Notes under the pieces: generated by a model | Told to the model about the DNA's origin: nothing | The model's input: only the letters and a program-made list of their open reading frames with translations | Database searches by the model: none | Position numbers and translations under genes: made by a program | Source: Rehmannia glutinosa | Lineage: Eukaryota > Streptophyta > Magnoliopsida > Lamiales > Orobanchaceae | Assembly (NCBI GenBank): GCA_016081115.2 | Contig: CM071930.1 | Location: 26,613,641 to 26,677,640, forward strand | DNA length: 64,000 nt | Reading direction: 5' to 3' | Shown: one piece after another, positions 48,141 to 60,010 of the stretch | Layout: the number at the start of each line of letters is the position of its first letter | Numbering within the stretch: the first letter of the stretch is position 1

Positions 48141-51100
48141 ACAATGGAAGATTCAAAATGGCTCGTGGACAGCGGATGTTCACGCCATATGACCGGGAGG
48201 AGAGAACTTTTTACCAACATCAAGCTCCAAGAAGAGGGTATGGTCATGTTCGGCAATGGCAAAGGAAAAATTCTTGGAAATGGAGAAATTGGTAACTCTT
48301 CTTTCTCTCTTAGTAATGTTCTATTAGTTGAAGGGCTTAAGTTTAATTTGATAAGTGTTAGCCAACTTTGTGATTCAAAATATGATGTTTCCTTTAATAA
48401 AGAAAAATGCCTTATTCTTAAAAATGGTGAAATTATTTGTGAAGCAAATAGAAAAGGCAATCTTTACAAAATTTGTAGAAGTGATTTGGTTAGTCAAAGT
48501 TTCTTGTTTAGTCGCCAATAATGATTTAACTAGTTTATGGCATAGGCGACTTGGACATGTTGGATACAAGAATTTGAAAAATATTTACAAAAACCAACAT
48601 GTGAAAGGACTACCCAAATTGAATTTTGAAAATCTTGGCTTATGTGACACTTGTCAAAAGAACAAATTAGTTAAAAGTAGTTTTAAGCCCAAAAATGAAA
48701 TTTCCACAACCAAACCCCTACAAATGCTTCACCTTGATTTGTACGGGGATATTGGTACGGCTAGTCTAAGTGGAAAACATTACACTTTTGTTATAGTCGA
48801 TGATTATTCGAGATATACTTGGGCTCTTTTTCTTACCAATAAAAACGATGCCGTTAATGAGTTTGTTAAGTTGTGTAGACTTATTGAGAATGAAAAAGGA
48901 GATACTATCAAGTCTATTCGAAGCGATCGAGGTGGAGAATTTGACGGTGAATTTAGAGTATTTTGTGAAACCAAAGGATATGCTCATAATTTCTCGGCTC
49001 CAAGGACACCTCAACAAAATGGAGTAGCCGAACGGAAAAATCGAACATTACAAGAAATGAGTCGGTCCATGCTCAATGAATTTTCACTTCCAAAGTATTT
49101 TTGGGCCGGCCGTAAGTACCGCTTGCTATGTCATTAACCGAGTTTATATTCGTCCTAAAATGAATAAAACTCCATATGAGATTTGGAAAGGTAGAACTCC
49201 AAATATTAGTTATTTCAAAATATTTGGTTGTAAATGCTTTATTTTGAATACCAAGGATCAATTGGACAAACTTGATCCTAAGGCCGATGAAGGGATATTT
49301 ATGGGATATTCAACAAAAAGCAAAGCATATCGGGTTTACAATAAGACTAGTGGAGTTGTTGAAGAATCCATCCATGTTAAATTCAATGAAGCTTCGGGAG
49401 TTGAAAGAATTCCTAATGATGAAAGTGATGAGGAAGATATTATTGAACAAATTGTTCAAATTGATAATCAACCGTCTACATCAAATGATCAACCGTCCAC
49501 TTCAAATGGTCCTCAAGAAGATAGAGGTGATATCTCGGATCTTCCCGTTGCATTGAAATTTAAGGAGATCACCCAAAAGATCTTATTATTGGTGATCCCC
49601 TTGATAAAGTAATGACTCGAAGAAACTTTGCCGAAAAGCTCTTATTTCTCAAAAAGAGCCTAAAAATGCTAAAGAAGCTATTGAGGATGAGGATTGGTTT
49701 CTAGAGATGCAAGAGGAGTTGAATCAATTTGAAAGAAATGATGTATGGGAATTGGTACCTTGTCCTCCTTTCTCAAACCATTATTGGCACAAAATGGGTT
49801 TTCCTAACAAACTTGATGATCAAGGCAACATTGTTCGAAATAAGGCAAGGTTAGTAGCTCAAGGGTATTGTCAAGAAGAAGGTATTGACTATGATGAAAC
49901 TTTTGCACCCGTAGCACGTTTAGAAGCTATTCGTATTTTGCTTGCCTATTCTTGCTTTAAAAATTTCAAACTTTACCAAATGGATGTTAAATCCGCCTTC
50001 TTAAATGGTATTATTCAAGAAGAAGTCTATGTAAAACAACCTCCGGGTTTGAAAATTTTTCTAGGCCTAATGATGTTTATAAACTTAAAAAGGCCTTGTA
50101 TGGTTTAAAACAAGCACCCGTGCATGGTATGATAGACTTAGCTCTTTTCTTTTGCAAAATGATTTTACAAGAGGTAAAGTTGATACTACACTCTTTGTTT
50201 TTGAAAAAGGGCAAGATTGTTTACGTGTGCAAATTTATGTTGATGATATTATCTTTGGTTCTACTAATGAATCTTTGTGCAAGAAATTCTCCAAGTTAAT
50301 GCAAGGTGAATTCGAGATGAGTATGATGGGGGAGCTAAATTTCTTCCTTGGACTTCAAATTAAGCAATGCCAAGAAGGTATTTATATTTCGCAATCAAAG
50401 TATACAAAAGAACTTTTGAAGAAGTTCGGCATTGAAGAAGGAAGAACCGTCTCGACTCTATGGCAACCAATGTCAAAATTGACAAAGATGAAAAAGGCAA
50501 GACGGTTGATGAATCCAATTATCGAGTATGATTGGTAGTTTACTTTATTTAACCGCTAGTAGACCGGACATTCTTCATGCCGTATGCCTATGCGCTCGTT
50601 TTCAAAGCAATCCAAAAGAATCTCATATGAGTGCCGTTAAACGGATTTTTCGATATTTGAAAGGCACTATTCAATATGGTTTATTTTATCCAAAGAATGA
50701 AAATTTTTCTCTTAAAGGTTATAGTGATTCGGACTATGCGGGTAACATTGATGATCGGAAAAGTACTTCCGATCATGTCAATTTTTAGCGATTGCCTAGT
50801 TTCATGGTTTTCAAAGAAGCAAAAAATGTTTCTCTTTCAACGGCCGGCCGAATATATTTCCGCCGCATTTTGTTGTACTCAACTTCTTTGGATGAAACAA
50901 ACCTTAGCGGATTACAAATGCTCTTTTGAAAATGTACCTATCTTTTGTGATAATATATCCGCTATTAATATTGCTCAAAACCCGGTTCTTCATAACCGTA
51001 CTAAACATATTGAGATTCGACATCATTTTCTAAGGGATTGTGTTTCAAAACGTAAAATTGAGATATCCTTTGTACCATCTCAAGATCAATTAGCGGATAT

Positions 51101-51173
51101 TTTCACAAAACCGCTATCTTCCGAGACTTTTTCTTCAATACGAGCTCGGTTAGGCATAATGCATATTGAATGA
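48141..51173 (+). pseudogene. Copia 2 pol: protease, integrase, reverse transcriptase, RNase H
   Basis: Protease active site LVDSGCSRHMTG near 48162. The GAG-pre-integrase block LWHRRLGHVGY near 48537 is followed by CDTCQKNKL. The integrase core has DLYGD near 48740, a DDYSRY block near 48800, SDRGGEFDGEF near 48927 and NGVAERKNR near 49020. Reverse transcriptase begins NQFERNDVWELVPCP near 49725, has YQMDVKSAFLNG near 49975 and the YVDDIIFGS active site near 50238. RNase H has YSDSDYAG near 50720 and ends with SQDQLADIFTKPL before the stop at 51173. Shifts near 48200, 48510, 49105, 49600, 50060, 50540 and 50780 break the frame. The order, integrase before reverse transcriptase, is Ty1/copia. 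Confidence 0.95.
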
Positions 51174-52330
51174 AGCTTACGTTTGCATTTTGCACGTTTT
51201 TAAAACTTAGGGGCGAAAAATCGGATTTTTGGTTGAAAATTCGGATTTTGGTAAAACTGACAAAACATTGGGCTGAAGAAGTTGAGGGCAACCGGTCGCC
51301 CTCAACCTCGACCGGTCGCCCTCAACCTCGACCGGTCGCCCTAAGCTATTTTTTGGCTTTTAAACGTTCTGTCTTCAGCATTCTTCATTTTAACAAATTT
51401 TTGGCCATTTTTCGTCCCCTTTGCCAAATTCACTCAAATTTCATTCAAAAATGATTTTCATGTATCTCTTACACAACATGGACATTTTATAGCATAATCA
51501 TCATCATTATGGCTCACTCTTTCCGATCAAATGGTAAGAATTTCGTGTCTTTTACTCAATTGGGTGGAACCCTTGAGTTTTTCGAGTTTCTTGAAAATTT
51601 TTGATGTAATTTTCGTATGATCATGATGAGCTTAGTTGTTGTGTTGTATGATGATTGGCTTGAATTGATGTTGACAATTTTTGGCTTGAACCATTTACAA
51701 AGGTTATATACAACCTCTTCTCTTTTTACCGCACACAAGGTGTTCGATGAAATGTCGCAATGAAAATTTCAACTTATACATGATTCTCTTGCTTTCAAAA
51801 GTTTTCTATACTTATTGGGATCATGTTTTGCCAATCAAAACAAGTGTATAACTTCTTTATATTACATTTCTCCCATTTTTCTTGGATTATGATGCTTTAA
51901 TTGATCAACGGTTAATAAACCGTCCCTTTGGCGCACTTTGATATTATTGTATGGTGTTTTCACCATTCTAACATTCTTTTGATGATTCCAAAGGGGAGAA
52001 ACAGGATATTGGCTCGTTAGCTCAAGAGAAGCTAATAAAAGCTCGTAATAAGTATTGTGGACTCTAATACCTAGTCCATGGCTTGAACCTTGGACTCGCA
52101 TGACATTGATTATAAGTCTTGTGATAGGGGGAGCTTCTTAGCTCATGATTCAATCTATATAAGCTTGTTATAGCTTGTGCTTCTTACTTATAATTATCGT
52201 TTGTTGATATGCTCATAAATAGGGGGAGCTTTGTATGAAATATTTCTAACGGATAGTTTACTTGTAAAACCGAAAATTTTATTTGGTTTTAAAATCGTCC
52301 TCAAGAAAATTGTTTTGGTTTGTAATCATC
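51174..52330 (+). other. Copia 2 3' untranslated region
   Basis: Non-coding. It contains a short tandem array of the ACCGGTCG motif (51291-51345) and two GGGGGAG tracts (about 52124-52136 and 52219-52231). Frames seen on either strand lack any family. Confidence 0.75.
51281..51346 (+). repeat. 20-bp tandem repeat with ACCGGTCG core
   Basis: The unit CTCAACCTCGACCGGTCGCC occurs at 51301-51320 and 51321-51340, with a half copy before it at 51291-51300. The same CGACCGGTCG palindrome is dense in the LTRs of this family. Confidence 0.9.
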
Positions 52331-52342
52331 AAAAAGGGGGAG
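52331..52342 (+). other. Copia 2 polypurine tract
   Basis: AAAAAGGGGGAG lies two bases before the 3' LTR start TGTTAGATAAATG. Expected position and composition for the plus-strand primer. Confidence 0.85.
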
Positions 52343-52344
52343 TT

Positions 52345-53664
52345 TGTTAGATAAATGTTTTTATCATGATTTTGATGATTATGTTCGATTTTGTTCAAAT
52401 ATGTTTTCAAACCAAAACTATGTCCCTAAATGTTGTCTAAATATTTCCGATCAACTTAAAATGTTTTCACTATTTTTCGGAGTATTTCTTGAAGTTTATT
52501 TTCAATAAAACATTGGACAACATATTTGTTTCAGCTCGACCGGTCGCCCCCATAGGGCAACCCGTACTGAGTTAAGCTAAGAAACAGAAAATGGGACGTA
52601 AGAAAAACAGGCGGAGGCGGCCGTCGACCAGGTGGGCGACCGGTGTGGTTGGCCGGCGGGCGACTTGCACTGCAAGTTGGATTTTGTTCCGACTTCTCTG
52701 TTTAAGTAAAAACGCTCGGCAAACCGGTCACGACTAAGGCGGCCGGTCGCACCCCCCTTCAACCGGTCCCCCTGTGTAAAAATTCGCAGAATTCAATTTC
52801 AATCTTATCTCTGCGCGACCGGTCGAACCCCATGTTTATCAACAAACTATCCGTTGCATTTTCGAATGACTTTTCCTTATTTTGTGGGATTGATTTCTAA
52901 CAAATTATATTGATAATTTTAAATGGTTTCTTTTGCAGAAATCACTCTCCAAGGAGGAGCCAATGTCTGGAAATCAAAGCCAAGACCTCTCCTATAAATA
53001 GAGGCTTCATTCAAGCAACAAGATACAACACACAATATACAAGCAAAGAGCAATTGAGCAAACACTTTCATATATCTTGTTGTATTAGCCTAAGCACTTT
53101 CACTTGCACTTATTTGAGGTCTAGGCTTTCAATTCTTGATTACACTTGTACTCATATTGTAATCATTATTGAGTTGTAATCTTAATTTTGGTCATCATTC
53201 AACACAAGACATCCTTGTGAGTATTCTTGTGGTAAGAATACACTTGGGTGATCTAGGTGATAGGTGTTTGAAGGTTGTGGTAATCTTCAAAGGTGTTGTA
53301 AGAGGGTTGTGGTAATCCTCAAGGTGGTGTAAGAGGATTGTGGTAATCCTCAAAGTGGTGAAAGAGGATTGTGGTAATTCTCAAAGTGGTGAAAGAGGGT
53401 TGTGGTAATCCTCAAGGTGTTGTATTAATTTTTGGTAAATTAATAATATCTTTTTTTCTTTTTGAAATCCATCCCGGAGATACTGGGGTGGTAGAGGATT
53501 AGGCCCTAGGTGGGTTGAACCTCTTTAAATCAACGAGTGTTGTTTATTTTCCGCATTTACATTTTTGTTATTTACTCGTTGTTTCGAAAAAGAGGGTGAT
53601 TTGCGAAAAATCGGCATAATCTATTCACCCCCCCTCTAGATTATTGTAGCCACTTGGACTTACA
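52345..53664 (+). repeat. Copia 2 3' LTR
   Basis: Near copy of the 5' LTR from TGTTAGATAAATG to CTTACA. Differences are concentrated in the GC-rich palindrome island (52535-52820), where several 1-5 base indels occur. Confidence 0.95.
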
Positions 53665-56600
53665 CTAACATGTGAGGAATCTACGTGTGTGGATCCCATT
53701 CATAACGGTACAACATTATTCGATGGCATTAAGAATGAATGCACCCATAATTCGTCAAATGGGACATCTGTAGTTGAAAAACAAGGTATGATGTTATGAA
53801 TTCAAGTTCGCGATAAATTATAAATTTAATAAATAAATTTCCAATTAATATATTTGTATGGTATCTGTGTCATTTATTTTTTGTAGAGTATTGGGATATT
53901 GGAGATGCGACATACAAATGTGAATTTTGTTACGCGGTGTTTTGGTTTGAAGAAAGGCTACTCTCCTATCCAAAATCCAAACCCAGATATTCTTTGTGTT
54001 GTGGTCATGGCATAATTCAACTTCCTCCCATCAAGGAACCACCTGTTGTGCTTGGAGATTTGTTGTTTGGAGTGGGAAATAAGAGCAAACACTTCCAAGA
54101 CAATATCAGATCATACAATAATATATTCTGTTTCACATCGATGGGAGGCAAGATTGACACCGACGTAAATAAAGGCAGAGTTCCTCCTGCTTTCCGATTA
54201 CATGGGCAAAATTATCATCTAATGGGAAGTTTGTTGCCATCCAATGGTGTGACACCGAAATTTGCACAATTATACATATATGACACGGACAATGAAATAT
54301 CCAATAGATTAAACTCAGTCAGGTATGTTTATTTGTCAATCTCAATATTTGATTTTAATTGTTTATGTAATATGTCCCTGATTTCTTTTTTGTTGCATAG
54401 ACAAGGGAGTGAGCGTAATAATTTGCACGAGTCGATCGTCAATGATTTAAAGAGGATGCTAGATGAAAACAATGTATTAGTTAAGACTTTTAGAATGGCA
54501 AATGAGAAGATTTTAGAAGGCGGTCAACGTGATGTTTGTTTGCGTCTAATCGGTAGGAAAAGTACAGATGCTAGGAGTTACAATATGCCTTCAAGTTCTG
54601 AGGTTGCTGCTCTTATTGTTGGAGATTTTGATCAAGCCTTAGGAGACAAGGATATATTAGTGGAAACAAAATCTGGCAGTTTGAAACAGATAAATGAGTT
54701 GAATGCTTCATACTTGGCTTTACAGTATCCGTTGTTATTACCGTACGGTGAAGATGGTTTCAGAGAAGACATATCATTTTCTGATCTAAAAAATAGGAAT
54801 CCATGAGGCAGAAAAACTGTTAGTGTGAGAGAGTTTTTCGCGTATCGACTGCACGATAGAGATGATGAACCTCCTACAATATTGTCGTCTAGAAGATTGT
54901 TTCAGCAATTCATTGTCGATGGTTATACAATGGTTGAGTCAGCGCGATTAAAGTATGTACGGTTGAATCAGAGGAAGTTGCGTTGCGACATTTATAAGGG
55001 TCTAACTGACGCATTGTTGCATGGAGACATCAATCCTAGTACTCAGGGAAAACGAATTATATTACCTTCTACCTTTACGGGAGGTGCTCGGTATATGATT
55101 CAGATTTATCAGGATGCCATGGCTATATATCGATGGGCAGGATATCCGGATTTGTTTATAACATTCACCTGCAATCCGAAGTGGCCAGAAATCCTAAGAT
55201 TTCTTGAGAAAAAGAAATTGAATCCTGGGGACCGACCTGATATTGTCTGTAGGGTGTTTAAAATCAAGTTGGATTCCTTGATCAAAGAGCTTCGGCAAAA
55301 TAAACTATTTGGTGAAGTCATGGCAGGTGAAAAATTCATTTCAATTGTCCGTTTCTTCAAATATGATTAATATATTTCTAATTTTTTTCCTTTTGTTTTT
55401 ATGGCAGTGGTATACACGATCGAGTTTCAAAAACGTGGCTTGCCACATGCCCATATTTTGGTGTTTTTGGCAAAAGAAAACAAGTATCCAATTGCCGATG
55501 ATATAGATCGAATTATATCAGCTGAAATACCCGACGAGAGTTTAGACCCATGTTATTACGCGGTAGTGAAGGACCATATGATACATGGTCCATGCGGTGA
55601 TGCTAGAAAAACTTCTCCTTGCATGGCTGATGGAATTTGCACTAAACATTTCCCGAAAAAATTTGTAGATGTGACGACTATTGATGATGAAGGTTATCCA
55701 CGTTATAGACATAGGAATGATGGGAGGATAGTGGAAAAAAATGGAGTACCTCTTGACAACAGATATGTTGTGCCGCACAATCGTTATTTGCTGATGAAAT
55801 ATGGAGCTCACATCAATGTGGAATGGTGTAACCAATCAAGGTCGATAAAGTATTTGTTCAAATATGTCAATAAAGAAAATGACCGTGTCACCGCATCGTT
55901 CTATACGAGTAGAAATGACGAATAATCTGGGAAAACTATTGACGAGGTGAGCATGTATTACGATTGTAGGTATGTTTCGTCATGCGAGGCAACATGGAGA
56001 CTACTAGGATTCGAAATTCAATATAAATATCCTCCAGTTGAACGTTTAAGTTTTCATCTTCCCGATGAACAAAGCGTTATTTTCTCAGATTCTGAAAGAA
56101 TAGATGACGTTCTTAAGAAGGATTCGATAAAAGAAAGTATGTTTTTAGCATGGATAGAAGTGAATAAAATCTATCCTGAAGCAAGAGAGCTAACGTACGC
56201 TGAAGCTCCCACAAAATTCACGTGGAAACCGAATCTCAGAAAATGGATGCCGAGACAAATTGGCAAATCTATAGGACGAGTTTTTTATGTCCCCCCCGGA
56301 GCTGGTGATATGTACTATCTGAGGTGTCTTCTCAATGTTGTTCATGGAGCAACGTGTCATGACGACTACAAGAAGGTCGACGGTGTTCAACATTCTTCCT
56401 ATCGAGAGGCTTGCTTTGCTCTAGGATTGTTAGAAGATGATAGAGAATATATTGATGCCATCAATGAAGCGAGCTCCTGGGCTTCTGCGGAGAATCTTAG
56501 AGGTTTATTTGCATCATTGCTTTTGTCCGACTCCTTGATCGACCAGATAATGTCTGGGACAAATGTTGGGAATTTCTTTCTGATGATATTTTTTACAAAC

Positions 56601-57349
56601 GTCGACCCCTTTTACAACATCAAGGTATTATTTACCAAATATTATGTTGATTAATAAAACCTTTTATATTTTTATAATATTAATTTGTATAAATAATTAG
56701 TATTATGATCTTATGAAACAGATTTGGTTTTGAGTGAGAACGAAATCAAAAATCTTACGTTGTTGGAAATTGAGAAATTATTGCAAAATCTCGGTAGGAG
56801 TCTGCGTGATTTTGACTCAATGCCATTTCCCGATGTTGACACCATTCATAGCAACCGAAATAGACTTATATATGACGAGTTGCGTTATGATCGTGATGTT
56901 CTTTTGCAAGAGAACAAAGACCTATTGTAGAAAGTACTTATCCAATGTTTAAAGACGCCATTGATGATCCGACGTACTTGAAAGAAAGAGCTATACTAGC
57001 TCCTACCACTACAAGAATTTCTATTTATAATGACAAAAATTTAATGAGGGTATAAAAAAACCCTCATTAAAAGCATAATTTGTGAAGTTTTAATGAGGGT
57101 AAAAAAAGTGGTAGTTAAAGAGTTGAACTTTTAATGAGCAAATCTTAATTTTCTAGTTATTGATAACTAATCCCGTCATTATTTGTTCCAAAAAAATTCC
57201 TCTCATTATTAATTGTAAAAGTTTGAGTTCCATATATTTCCCTCCAATTATAATTATAGTTTTCATTGTTAAAAAAATTAAAAAAAATCCCTAATATTAA
57301 ATACAATTCCAACTTCACTTATTTATTTTTTCTCCCATTCTCATTTGCA

Positions 57350-57527
57350 GGTTGCAGCCTTCCCGCATCTCTCTCTCATCCTCCACTCTCTCATTCTCTA
57401 ACTGTCGCCGATTAGAAGCCCGTCATCGCCGCTGTCATCCGTTGTTGTCACCGGTCATTGCCGCAACCCTTCGCCATCTCTTTCTCTCGCTACCATTTCT
57501 CTATCTCGATTAGCTAGGGCTTTTAAG
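57350..57527 (+). other. Leader-like exon in CACTA-B
   Basis: A CT-rich, CG-containing stretch (CTCTCTCATCCTCCACTC) stands out from the AT-rich surroundings and ends in TTTTAAG|GTATGAG at 57527. It looks like an untranslated first exon of a host-derived or element transcript. A matching terminal exon may start after the acceptor TTTTTGTAG near 60015. Confidence 0.4.
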
Positions 57528-57981
57528 GTATGAGTAATTTCAAATTCAGTTTTGCTGTTGTTTTGGCCAATTTTATGTCGTAGGCCATGTCTTTTGTATG
57601 TATTTTGCATGGATTGCTATTGTTTTTTGCTTTATTTTGCATATGCTTTGTTTTTTTATGGAGATTGGTAAATTGTAATTGAGGGAGAAATATGAACATG
57701 AATGTTTGGGGCTTTTGCTATAACTATTGGCCAAGGTGTATCCTTTTTTTTTTGGCACAAAATCAATTATATTGTGGAAAAAATATCACAATCATCACTG
57801 GTAACAAAAATTCCCACGTCTGGCATAAGTCACAAAACAAAGAACGCACAACGCATGAATATAATCCTCTTATTAGACAGAAAGGAATCAATGCAAGGTT
57901 AGAAAAACTTGAATAACAAAAATTACACATTGATTATTTAATTAATTAGTTGAAAAATGTATAAACTATAATAATTAGTAC
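57528..57981. other. CACTA-B interior, no gene recognised
   Basis: T-rich DNA following the donor at 57528. Frames near 57692-57916 have no family I can name. Confidence 0.35.
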
Positions 57982-58240
57982 CTTCAGAAGTGTCTCAATG
58001 CTATGTGGTTTTAGCAAGAAAGGCAATTGGGCTAAACCATTCTCTGTATCATTGTTGATTGAGTTTAATGAAAAAGATTTCTGCTGGATTGACTTGAAGC
58101 TAGCTTCTTTTTCATAATTGGATTTGCATTCTGGGCAACAAGTGAGAACATCATGTTCCTCTTTGACAAAATTAAATGGTGTTTTCTCCGAATCATGAGA
58201 TGGATTTTTTGCAAAGTATTTTCTTGAATCTAATTGGCCA
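57982..58240 (-). pseudogene. Captured exon resembling SMAX1-like (double Clp-N) proteins
   Basis: On the minus strand an exon bounded by acceptor TTCTGCAG and donor CTGAAG|GTACTA stays open for 86 codons. It reads GQLDSRKYFAK near its start, then EEHDVLTCCPECKSNYEKEA, and later LPFLLKPHSIETLL. The CC-x2-C...YE(K/Q)EA pattern followed by a (W/F)L(Q/K)PH block is characteristic of the middle region of SMAX1-like/Clp-N P-loop proteins, plant regulators related to strigolactone and karrikin signalling. No other exons of such a gene are recognised in the element. It is probably a fragment picked up from a host gene, with intron borders retained. The family assignment is from memory of the motif and moderately sure. 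Confidence 0.55.
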
Positions 58241-60010
58241 CTGCAGAAGAATAATTATATGCAAAACCAAATTAGTATAATTCCAAATGAATATATGCAT
58301 GTTTTAGCCAAAACAGAAATAATCACACTTTGATGAATTCAAATTTGACTACAAGACAACATACTATTGTTGGAGGCAAAACAATAGACAATCCAATAAA
58401 GCTATAAGATCAAACAATTTAAATAGTCAAAACAGACAGCCCTTTTACATTTTGGAGGCAAAACATTCAATTTTTTTGTCCATATCCTAAGTAGTCAAAA
58501 GTAAAAACATTGTGATAGACAATCCAATAAAGCTATAAGATCAAACAATTTAAATAATTACATATTCACAATTCCCACATCATGATTTCTTTTCATACAA
58601 CATTGTCAAGAAATATAACAAGTCCAGACAAATAAAAAGCAAGAAAGGAAATGTGAACAGTCCATCTTACTGCACTTTTCATTCTGTCACTGTACGTTCT
58701 TCGCCGTAATGCCGATGTTATTATGGAGACTAGCATTTCCTTGCTTATGTGCTTGTCAAACTATGGACATTTGCTTTAGAAAAGTAATTGCTGAATGTCT
58801 GGCTAGTTTGTGATGATGAGTTTTACTTTGGAAATTCCCCATTTTACTTTTCTCCTTACGATTTATATTTTCACTTAAGATGTGTCCTTTTTTATATTTA
58901 CCTATATGATGATCACCTTTAGTAAAATGGGGGATTTTGTTTTTTTTCATTACTCATTTCTCAAAGATGCTTGTTGTGTTTTATATACAGGGCTTATATC
59001 ATGTTCCTCCACCAGTAAAAAAATAAGGAAGACATTTTGTAGTTCTTTAAGTTTCATTTTTCTTGATCTTGAGAAAGAAGAGCTTTGGTATAGGTACTTC
59101 TTTTATTTCATTGTACTTTTACTATTCTAATATATTTCCTTTTCTTTCTTATGTACTCATTCCTTCTCATACTTATGTTGCCCCCAGGATTGAAGATAGA
59201 GACAATGTTTGCTTTCAGAAATGGCCACTTCCCCTGATCATGAAGAGCAAATCCATTTTCCTGATGCAGCCTTTATGTGATATCATGTATGTTAGATTAT
59301 TTAATAATGTAACTTCTGTTTACAGAATTACTTTATCTCCTCTTGGCTGCCTAAATATGATTTTCTTGTCGGCTGCGTAAACTTGATGAATAGTTGTCTG
59401 TCCTTGTTGGTGCTTATTAAATGTTGAAATTTGCAAAATGGATTTGATTGAGAAGAATGATCTTTGAGCAGACGTTTCTAATGTTTGAGTTTGATAATTA
59501 TCAAATTTCAATCTTTGTTCATCTTTCTTGTGGTAGTAGTTCTTGGTTATCAAATTTTCAAAGTTGTTTCATTCTGCATTGTTTTCAGTGTTGTGCATGC
59601 TTGTATATGTATATGGTGTCTTGTTCTCAAAAGGTTAAGCTTTCTGAATTAATTTTTTATTGCAGTGAACATTTATAGTTAAGGGTGATGAACTGTTAAG
59701 AGTGATTGTGTTAGACTAGAACATGGTAGTATACTTTTGGTTGCTTGCAGTTGATGTCTCAATTTTGTTCTAATTTGTGTGCTTATAAGATTAACTACTC
59801 ATTCTGTCTTATCAAGACAAATTTGAGGAATTACATTTTGCCCTTGACTCTCACCTAGTCACACTACTATTAAAAGCAGTCAGTTTTTTGTTTTCCTGCA
59901 CCGCTCCAGAAGATTTCCTGCTTTTCTTTCTTCTCTTGAGCACAATCAATTTTACTTAGGACTTGGACATCTTTTGCTATTGGGAATAATATTTTTCTTT
60001 TTTGAATTTT
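58241..60010. other. CACTA-B interior, no gene recognised
   Basis: AT-rich DNA. A 60-base phrase (GATAGACAATCCAATAAAGC...) occurs twice near 58384 and 58514, 130 bases apart. No known coding sequence; frames at 58756-59678 are without family. Confidence 0.4.

Larger units (their letters stand above)
45118..53664 (+). mobile_element. Copia 2, complete Sirevirus-type Ty1/copia element
   Basis: Two LTRs (45118-46457 and 52345-53664) flank a primer site, gag, pol, a long 3' untranslated region and a purine tract. The target duplication CTAAC is exact (45113-45117 and 53665-53669). It lies in a coding exon of the Helitron 2 Rep/helicase gene, and removing the element with one CTAAC restores that exon. 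Gag has two zinc knuckles, and several GGGGGAG tracts precede the 3' LTR, both known in Sireviruses. The LTRs are almost the same length and mostly identical, so it is younger than the Helitron. Gag and pol both carry stops and shifts. Confidence 0.95.
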
